The notes beneath the pieces are model-generated. The model saw only the letters and a list, made by a program, of their open reading frames with translations. It ran no database searches and was not told where the DNA came from. Made by a program: the position numbers and the translations under genes. Source: Candidatus Sumerlaeota bacterium (GTDB lineage Bacteria > Sumerlaeota > Sumerlaeia > MWCT01 > JAUWMI01). From it: a DNA stretch of 58,122 bases. Positions 52,747 to 58,122 of the stretch are shown in pieces (position 1 is the stretch's first letter; every line of letters starts with the position of its first letter). Where the stretch lies: positions 1 to 58,122 of the forward strand of contig JAUWMI010000030.1 of the NCBI GenBank assembly GCA_030613245.1. The letters run 5' to 3'.

Positions 52747-52966
52747 TCTCTCCGCCTCCGTTCTGGATTCATGCTTCTCTTGCCCTGAGAATCTGCCGGT
52801 GCCAGCCGGCGTTTTGGCACGCCGTGCATCCGCCGGACTCCGAAAACCCCGGCCACGCCGATACAAAACATAACGTGTAAGTCATCGTTGTTTTGAAATC
52901 GTTAACATAACTAACGGAAAAGAGTATCCTAAGCCTGGAGGTTCTTTCAAGTTCTTTTCTTCTTTG

Positions 52967-53185
52967 CTAGAACATGACACAGTAGCCTTTGCTAGCCTTA
53001 ACTTTCTCCACCCGGATGCTCATACGCCCGCTAGCGATGGTCGAGTCTTTAAGCCGCGTGATTTTCCCTTGGGACGTGTGGCCAAAAAGCTGGTGGAAGG
53101 GATCCTGTTTCAAATCCAGCGGAAGGTATATGAGCGGTATGGAAGCATCATACAACAGATGCCCTGCCTTCAGGCCATCTTGCAC
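52967..53185 (-). CDS. Hypothetical 72-residue protein, low confidence
   Basis: A GTG start 4 bp inside the GTTAGCC core of attC-like site B opens 72 codons (VQDGLKAGHLLYDASIPLIY onward). The position fits a cassette gene. There is no room for a ribosome binding site, and no attC-like site with matching arms follows, so the call is weak. Confidence 0.3.
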   Translation of the reverse strand: MQDGLKAGHLLYDASIPLIYLPLDLKQDPFHQLFGHTSQGKITRLKDSTIASGRMSIRVEKVKASKGYCVMF

Positions 53186-53189
53186 TTTG

Positions 53190-53323
53190 GGCTAACGTAA
53201 AAGCTCACCAGCGTTGCGGTTACTTGACACAAGTCTTGACAAAAAAAACAAATAGACAAAAAATACTACAAACCGTGAATTTCATGCCGCAGCTAGCAAC
53301 GTCTGGTGCAGCAATTGTTAGGC
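53190..53323 (-). other. attC-like integron recombination site B
   Basis: Leftward: R'' GCCTAAC (53323-53317), L'' TTGCTGCACCAGACG, an AT-rich loop of about 85 bases, L' CGCTGGTGAGC, R' GTTAGCC (53196-53190). CTGGTG(C)AGC pairs with GCTG(C)ACCAG. The length (134 bp) is at the upper end of known attC sites. The stop of the HD-domain gene is 6 bp away. Confidence 0.6.
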
Positions 53324-53328
53324 CAGTT

Positions 53329-53940
53329 TCATCCCCCTTCAGATGTTCTATAAATAGCTTTTTGCAAAATCTTTACAAGTGAATGCTGCGGAAAAGTCAA
53401 ATTCTTACAAATCTCTTTCATCTTCGGTGAAAGCCGATTATACCCCCAGATGCAACGTTTTAAGGTTTCTTCATATCCTTCTCTTTGAAAATACAATGGC
53501 ATGTTGACTTCAAAGTAAGAAATACCATCCGCATCTTTCAGCAAATCAGAGTGGGGATCACCGCCAACTTCGTGCCGTTCCACAAGTCGGCAGGCCTCAT
53601 CGATGACGGACTGTTCCACATGACATTCATGTAAAATTTCTTTCAGAATCTTCGCGCTGTTATTGGCATGAGCGGCCTTAAATTTATTGTAATCATTGAA
53701 ATCGGAACGCCGTACTTTTCGCTTTTCATCAGCGCGATCAATATCATGGGCGAGTGCGGCAATCTGTAGCGCCTCATCGGTATCAGGCTTTAGTCTCAGT
53801 ACCCACTCAAGTACATTTTCCGCATGAACGGGGTCTTCGGGTACGCCGGATTTGGAAATTACCGCGCGTATTTTTCGTTTTGCACACTCGATACTATCAA
53901 TCATTTCGGCAAATAATGATTCGACGTATGGTTTCCACAT
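53329..53940 (-). CDS. HD-domain protein (DUF4202-like)
   Basis: 203 residues. Metal-site motifs: DPVHAENVLEWVL (His), AALAHDIDRADE (the HD pair), VERHEVGGDPHSDLLKDADG (His and Asp), as in HD phosphohydrolases. Family members are metal-dependent phosphatases or nucleotidases. It overlaps the fused cytidylyltransferase gene by 44 bp (an internal ATG at 53904 would reduce this to 8 bp). It might dephosphorylate an intermediate of the inositol pathway, which is inference. An attC-like site begins 6 bp after its stop. Confidence 0.72.
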   Translation of the reverse strand: MWKPYVESLFAEMIDSIECAKRKIRAVISKSGVPEDPVHAENVLEWVLRLKPDTDEALQIAALAHDIDRADEKRKVRRSDFNDYNKFKAAHANNSAKILKEILHECHVEQSVIDEACRLVERHEVGGDPHSDLLKDADGISYFEVNMPLYFQREGYEETLKRCIWGYNRLSPKMKEICKNLTFPQHSLVKILQKAIYRTSEGG

Positions 53941-55207
53941 TCATTAAGGCAGCAATCACAATTAATACCGGATAGGGCTGATTCAATACAGCGCCCAGAA
54001 AAATCAAGAAAACCCTGACATCACGCCCCAGCCTTATCCCCTTTTTGATGCGGTTTTTCATGAGGCTGTCGTACTTGTCCGCCGTATAGCTCAGCATGAA
54101 GGAACCGATTATGGCCAAAAAGCCCACACCTAAAGCCCACGGGGACAAGTTTTGACTATAAACGTACCACGTCAGTCCGAACAGCAGAAAAGCATCCGCA
54201 TACCTGTCCAGTACCGCATCAAACCATCCGCCATAGTCGGAAGACAAATACTTAAGACGTGCTACTTCCCCGTCCGAGCCATCAATAATAGAGGCGAATT
54301 GTGCGATGATTCCACCCAAAGCCAAGTACCAATAATTGCCCAGGGCAAAGAGTCCCGCTGCAATTATTGAGAGCATAAAAGAAAAAAAAGAAATTTGATT
54401 GGGCGTGATATTAAAATTGACCAGAATCTTAGTAAAACGAATGGAAACAGGGCGGTTCAGCCAGCGTGAGACCGGGCCGTCGTTGGTTTTGTCATGTAGC
54501 GAATCCAACAGCTTTTTCCCGGCTTTAAGAAACGATTTGTCATCGTCAACATCTATCCAGAATCCACACGCTTGAACGGATTTTGCGCGTTTTTCAGTCG
54601 CTAAAATCCGTATTGCGGCGGATAACGTCGTATCCTTATGAATTTCGCAAGCACACTCCAATGCTTCAAATACCGCCGGCGTACAAAGAAAAAGACCGGT
54701 GTCAAAACCGTTGAAATCATCAATGGTTTTGCCGATATTGAGGATGTGCCCGCTTTCAATACGAACCCTAGTCACATCCTCCATATCAACCAACGGATTG
54801 TTTATATCGGTATCTACCGCCAACAGGACTTCACCGTCGTTAAGCGGTTGTTTCTGTAATGACTGGATAATGGCCGAATCAAAAAGATGATCCCCCATCA
54901 ATAACAAGAAGGGTTCCGTAATGACACCCCGTGCCTTTAATACAGAAAAACCGTTTTCTTTTTGCCAGTCATCATTCTGAATAAGAGTGACCGCAACATT
55001 CAGGCGTTTGGCAAGCTGTTTTAAGAAATTGGCAACTTGTTCTCCCTGATAGCCTGTGACCACATAAAACTCATCCGCCCCGCCTTCTATGGCAGAGCGT
55101 ATAACGCGCTCGATCAACGGTACACCAAGCAACGGAATGAGCGGCTTGACTTCACCTTTTGCTCTAAGCCGCGTTCCTTGCCCAGCGGCGATGATCAGGC
55201 ACTTCAT
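53897..55207 (-). CDS. Fused inositol-1-phosphate cytidylyltransferase / CDP-alcohol phosphatidyltransferase (IPCT-DIPPS type)
   Basis: 436 residues. Residues 1-230 are a nucleotidyltransferase: MKCLIIAAGQGTRLRAKGE, VKPLIPLLGVPLIERVI, LLLMGDHLFD (metal Asp), ACGFWIDVDDDKSFLKA. Residues 245-436 are a membrane CDP-alcohol phosphotransferase with the signature DGEVAR then GGWFDAVLDRYAD (DGx2AR..Gx3Dx3D) and four to six membrane helices. The same order occurs in the Archaeoglobus and thermophile enzymes that make CDP-inositol and join it to inositol-1-phosphate to give phospho-di-myo-inositol phosphate. An inositol-1-phosphate synthase-like gene starts this operon, which supports the assignment. 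An inositol phospholipid product cannot be excluded. Confidence 0.88.
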   Translation of the reverse strand: MKCLIIAAGQGTRLRAKGEVKPLIPLLGVPLIERVIRSAIEGGADEFYVVTGYQGEQVANFLKQLAKRLNVAVTLIQNDDWQKENGFSVLKARGVITEPFLLLMGDHLFDSAIIQSLQKQPLNDGEVLLAVDTDINNPLVDMEDVTRVRIESGHILNIGKTIDDFNGFDTGLFLCTPAVFEALECACEIHKDTTLSAAIRILATEKRAKSVQACGFWIDVDDDKSFLKAGKKLLDSLHDKTNDGPVSRWLNRPVSIRFTKILVNFNITPNQISFFSFMLSIIAAGLFALGNYWYLALGGIIAQFASIIDGSDGEVARLKYLSSDYGGWFDAVLDRYADAFLLFGLTWYVYSQNLSPWALGVGFLAIIGSFMLSYTADKYDSLMKNRIKKGIRLGRDVRVFLIFLGAVLNQPYPVLIVIAALMNVETIRRIIICRND

Positions 55208-56382
55208 AATCTACAATGCTCCAATAAATAGTTTATGAGGTTATCGAGTTTGCAACTTAAGAGAATAATATACTTGTCGGCAGCTCCAGCATAGATAAGT
55301 ATTTTATTTTGTAGAACGATCGCTCCTACTGGAAAAACGACTGCAGGCACATCAATAGGATATTCCTTGTTGCCATATAATTCGTAAGGAGCTGAGGGAA
55401 TGTAGATTGGGTCCTGGGTTCTGCAAATGACCCTTCGAGGGTCATCCAAATCCAAAAGGGCAGCACAGATGGAATACCCCCTTTCAATTTTTTTGGAGAG
55501 TCCATAGGTTTTGCAGATGTTAATATCTATCTCGCCAACAGCATGATAGATGAGAAGCCATCCTCTGTCTGTTTTGATAAGCTGCGGGCCTGGGCCAGTT
55601 TTTTCTTTCTCGTGTGGATATAATCCTGCTTTCAGAAGTAAGTTTTCGCTTCGTTGCTCATAGATCTCTTTCCAGTTGTCTCTATGTTTAGCGGGATCTA
55701 TCAATTGATTAATGCCCGCCTTGAGAAGATCTATGTGTATATTGGGATGAAACCGGAGCAATATATAGAGATTTCCATTCACTTGCTCGGGGAAAGGAAC
55801 AGCATTACGAGAGTCAAAGTGGGCGACTATGCCACTGCAAGTGATTTTTATGAAATCCTTGGTGGAGTAAATAGCGATTCGGTCTGCATTTGAACCTTTG
55901 AAGGGGGGTTTTATCTTGCCGCACCCGACCAGGAGATAACTCTTTTCATACTTGATGATCCGTATATCTTCTACCCCATAAGTAAAGTATTGGTGGTCAG
56001 TGCCATCACCGCGAATAGATAAATTCTGGAATCGGGTAAAGTGAACACCGTCCCGGCTTATCAAAGGCCAAACTTCGGAGATGTAGTTTTCCAGGCAATC
56101 CCTTTCTCTTCCGAGCTTTTTATCAAAGAATTTGCCTTTTCTATAATTTCTATGGCATCTTGGTAAAAGGATAATCTGGTCCTCAAAGAATTCTGCTCCA
56201 CAATTAAAAATGGCGCCAACCTTCAACTCGCCATTTTCCTCCCAGGTGAGTCCGATGTCTTGAGGCGTCACAATTGGATTTTTTTCATAGGAATCCAGTT
56301 TGAAGATCGTCTCTCCAGACTCGATTTGAATCACTCTTCCATCCCCCAATTTTTCCATAGTACAATCCAAAGAAGTCATCAT
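55204..56382 (-). CDS. GH130-family mannoside phosphorylase-like protein
   Basis: 392 residues of five-bladed propeller type. Motifs: FNCGAEFFEDQIILLPRCHR, TYGVEDIRIIKY, KTGPGPQLIKTDRGWLLIYH, DVPAVVFPVGAI and the closing YAGAAD. GH130 enzymes phosphorolyse (or synthesise) beta-mannosides such as beta-1,2-mannobiose, or hydrolyse them. It overlaps the fused transferase gene by ATGA, so both are tightly coupled. With the GT4 gene upstream it suggests mannosylation or demannosylation of the inositol-phosphate product. The exact substrate is unknown. Confidence 0.88.
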   Translation of the reverse strand: MMTSLDCTMEKLGDGRVIQIESGETIFKLDSYEKNPIVTPQDIGLTWEENGELKVGAIFNCGAEFFEDQIILLPRCHRNYRKGKFFDKKLGRERDCLENYISEVWPLISRDGVHFTRFQNLSIRGDGTDHQYFTYGVEDIRIIKYEKSYLLVGCGKIKPPFKGSNADRIAIYSTKDFIKITCSGIVAHFDSRNAVPFPEQVNGNLYILLRFHPNIHIDLLKAGINQLIDPAKHRDNWKEIYEQRSENLLLKAGLYPHEKEKTGPGPQLIKTDRGWLLIYHAVGEIDINICKTYGLSKKIERGYSICAALLDLDDPRRVICRTQDPIYIPSAPYELYGNKEYPIDVPAVVFPVGAIVLQNKILIYAGAADKYIILLSCKLDNLINYLLEHCRL

Positions 56383-56832
56383 GCTACCTTTTCTCGCAAT
56401 AGTTCATCAAACAACTGCATAAATTCTCCTACAATTTGCTTTGGTGAGTGCTTAATCGCATATTTTTCAGCTGCCCTCAGCGTCTCTTTAACAATCTCAT
56501 CTCATGCACCACATAAACTGTCTTTGCCTTTTTCTTTATTTCAGGGAAGCACTCTTTTAGTGGTTCTAATGGCACCCACTCCACCCGTTCCACAATCAGT
56601 ATTGCGTAATCGGTATCCAAAAAGGGCCCAGGATAAAAAAAGTCTCTGTATGATCGCCTTCATCGCTGAAGCATCTAATTACATATTCTTAATCTTCTCC
56701 TATAGGTCTTATATTGTTAGGTGCAAAGGCCGTTAAACTATGCCCATTCTTTACCAATTCTTTGCCAATAAGTTCAGCATGAAGCGACACACCACAAGCA
56801 GTATTCCATCTCGCCAATATTGCCATCTTCAT
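56379..56832 (-). pseudogene. Broken glycosyltransferase gene
   Basis: ATG 56832 overlaps the GT4 stop by the usual few bases. The frame starts well (MKMAILARWNTACGVSLHAE, LIGKELVKNGHSLTAFAPNN) but meets TAA after about 40 codons. It continues in frame to HEMRLLKRR-stop, and a shifted frame then gives the typical GT C-terminus (AEKYAIKHSPKQIVGEFMQL) up to a TGA that overlaps the GH130 start. About 200 internal codons are missing. The position and both ends show a former GT4-type gene in the operon. Confidence 0.85.
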
Positions 56833-56833
56833 C

Positions 56834-57958
56834 TCATCCCTCTTTATATAGTTGTAAATGTTGGCCTGCTACCGCTTCCCAAGAAGTAAGTTTTCGATAC
56901 TCATCTGTTCTCTCAAGAACATACTCCCTAAATTCTTGGTCTTCAAGAAGACGAATAGCTATCCCTGCAATTCCAGAAGAGTTATATGGAAGGACAAGGA
57001 GTTCATCACAGATATTCGCAAGCTCCTCAAACTTGGGTATTCTTGAGGCAATGACAGGCTTCTTTGCACCTATGGCCAGATGAAATGAACCAGAGGCAGA
57101 TCTGTCCTCTTCATAGTATGGGAACAGGACAATATCAGCGGCTCTGAGCAGATAGGGGACATCTTCGTTTGGGAAAAATTTGTTTGGATAAATAACATTC
57201 TTGGCAAGTCTTAGTTTCTCTATTCTTTTGTTTACAAATTCTGCGTACTCTCTATCTTTCTCTGAAGCGGTTGGGGCAAGACCTCCAGCTATAAATAAGT
57301 AGGCATCTTTGAATTTTTCCAGTATCCCAACAAGGGCCTCAAGGACTATATGCAAACATTTGTGCCTCTTGACAAATCCGAACATGAGGAGTATTTTTAC
57401 ATCCATAGGCAGTCCAAGCCTCTTGCGTGAAGCTTCTTTATCCTCATCGCTGAGTTCTGTCCCATGGGGAATGATATGGATCTTTTCTGTGGGTATTCCA
57501 AGTCGTGCCAGGATTGCTTTTTGTGCGGGGAGGTGTATGATTACCTCATCTGCAAGTCGGGCAATTCTTGCAGCAAAATTTTCATCTACGGTCCCTCTTT
57601 CGGAGAATTGAGCAGGTCTTACACAATGGATGGTTATTACCTTCTTGATATTTGTATCCAGTCCCTGGATAAGTTTTGGCAATCTATCATCAAATTTGTA
57701 TATACTGTATTCATGTTGAATATGGACTACGTCTACACCCTTTGTGTATGAAATGATAGGTTCTACATAATTCTCATTTCTATTCCAACAGGGGATTACC
57801 TCAAGTTTCTCCTGCTTAATTGGAGATGCTCCCTGCTCAGCAACTATCTTAATTTCTGATGACGGATCCACTTTTCTGATACCATGAATGAGATAATCTG
57901 TATATGTTGCTATTCCACACTCTTTGGGAAGATAGGTTGATACATAAACGATTTTCAT
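56834..57958 (-). CDS. GT4-family glycosyltransferase
   Basis: 374 residues, a GT-B fold. N-terminal KIVYVSTYLPKECGIATYTD, middle VVHIQHEYSIYKF, C-terminal GFVKRHKCLHIVLEAL and LFPYYEEDRSASGSFHLAIG (the E..S region that holds the nucleotide sugar). Such enzymes commonly use GDP-mannose or UDP-sugars. It starts 2 bp after the stop of the inositol-1-phosphate synthase-like gene. Probable role: glycosylating the operon product; this is inference from position. Confidence 0.92.
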   Translation of the reverse strand: MKIVYVSTYLPKECGIATYTDYLIHGIRKVDPSSEIKIVAEQGASPIKQEKLEVIPCWNRNENYVEPIISYTKGVDVVHIQHEYSIYKFDDRLPKLIQGLDTNIKKVITIHCVRPAQFSERGTVDENFAARIARLADEVIIHLPAQKAILARLGIPTEKIHIIPHGTELSDEDKEASRKRLGLPMDVKILLMFGFVKRHKCLHIVLEALVGILEKFKDAYLFIAGGLAPTASEKDREYAEFVNKRIEKLRLAKNVIYPNKFFPNEDVPYLLRAADIVLFPYYEEDRSASGSFHLAIGAKKPVIASRIPKFEELANICDELLVLPYNSSGIAGIAIRLLEDQEFREYVLERTDEYRKLTSWEAVAGQHLQLYKEG

Positions 57959-57960
57959 TG

Positions 57961-58122
57961 TTAATCTTCTCTTTTTCCTTCAATGAACGCTTCGGTCATT
58001 TTGTAGGCCTCGTCATCCGTGAATTGTTTTGGCGGATGTTTGCAAAAATAGGCGGAAGGCCCGGTCAGAACACCGCCTTGCTTGCGATCCAGGGCAAGTT
58101 TGGCGCAACGGATGGCATCAAT
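57961..58122 (-). CDS. myo-Inositol-1-phosphate synthase-like protein, C-terminal end (partial)
   Basis: The last 53 codons of a gene that continues past the window edge: [20 protein letters not shown], then [20 protein letters not shown] and a TAA at 57961. The pattern (RCAKLALDR.. SAYF.K.PP.Q..D.EA) is the conserved C-terminus of myo-inositol-1-phosphate synthases, which convert glucose-6-phosphate to inositol-1-phosphate. It would supply the substrate for the fused cytidylyltransferase downstream. Confidence 0.75.
   Translation of the reverse strand: MDAIRCAKLALDRKQGGVLTGPSAYFCKHPPKQFTDDEAYKMTEAFIEGKRED

Noticed and set aside
53329-55207. HD-domain gene and the inositol operon as part of the integron array
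   Set aside because: Although attC-like site B follows the HD gene, I found no GTTAGGC start site matching its R'' arm upstream. The tight gene overlaps indicate a normal operon that merely borders the array.
1-58122. tRNA, rRNA, tmRNA, SRP RNA, RNase P RNA or known riboswitches
   Set aside because: I looked for T-loop and other conserved motifs on both strands in the spacers and found none convincing. A covariance-model scan would be decisive.

Overview
The window is about 58 kb of one bacterial chromosome of roughly 50% GC, with no rRNA or tRNA gene that I could find. No gene fixes the taxonomy. The mix (PTS EI and HPr without EII, CoaX, 7TM-HD PgpH, secreted multi-module proteins, a gingipain-type C25 peptidase, an ECF sigma/membrane-partner pair, very many short dispersed palindromes and a di-myo-inositol-phosphate-type gene) suggests an uncultivated lineage such as Hydrogenedentota, Sumerlaeota, Omnitrophota or Poribacteria. 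That placement is inference.

Region 1 (0.3-37.5 kb) is mostly vertical-looking chromosome. It holds larB beside a tandemly duplicated secreted-protein gene (with a larB 5' remnant between the copies), ptsI-ptsH, a 49-codon lysine-rich histone-H1-like gene, coaX, a zinc-ribbon protein, a 1.5k-residue C25 peptidase, ndk-birA, an AEC carrier, phoH-pgpH, two more large secreted proteins, and a TPR / small ORF / glycosyltransferase / B12-radical-SAM run followed by a glycosyltransferase bracketed by inverted repeats. An ECF sigma factor and its probable membrane partner close the region. A C-terminal module of about 170 residues (hallmark FG-W and 'STD..VP.LR.R') recurs eight times in four secreted proteins.

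Region 2 (37.5-42.3 kb) is accessory. Long repeat-rich spacers flank a two-gene cassette and a striking gene that fuses a complete prephenate-dehydratase-like domain and an ACT domain to a Schlafen-type AlbA_2 domain. An attC-like folded site follows this gene, and the gene starts just inside a matching GTTAGCC core site, which is the layout of an integron gene cassette.

Region 3 (42.3-50.2 kb) is a peptidoglycan-degradation locus read leftward: NlpC/P60 peptidase, DigH/YngK-like glycosidase, NamZ-like exo-muramidase (DUF1343), a small membrane protein, an Amidase_3 and an SSS-family symporter. Broken namZ pieces lie at both ends of the enzyme block.

Region 4 (50.2-53.3 kb) is a second integron-like cassette stretch without an integrase: a 603-residue AT-rich cassette, tiny membrane-protein cassettes and attC-like sites. 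Each cassette that can be tested obeys the rule that its 5' end is complementary to its own attC R'' arm.

Region 5 (53.3-58.1 kb) is a leftward operon: the end of a myo-inositol-1-phosphate synthase-like gene, a GT4 glycosyltransferase, a broken glycosyltransferase, a GH130 mannoside phosphorylase-like protein, a fused inositol-1-phosphate cytidylyltransferase/CDP-alcohol transferase (IPCT-DIPPS type) and an HD-domain protein. Together they suggest synthesis of a phospho-inositol solute or inositol phospholipid, possibly mannosylated.
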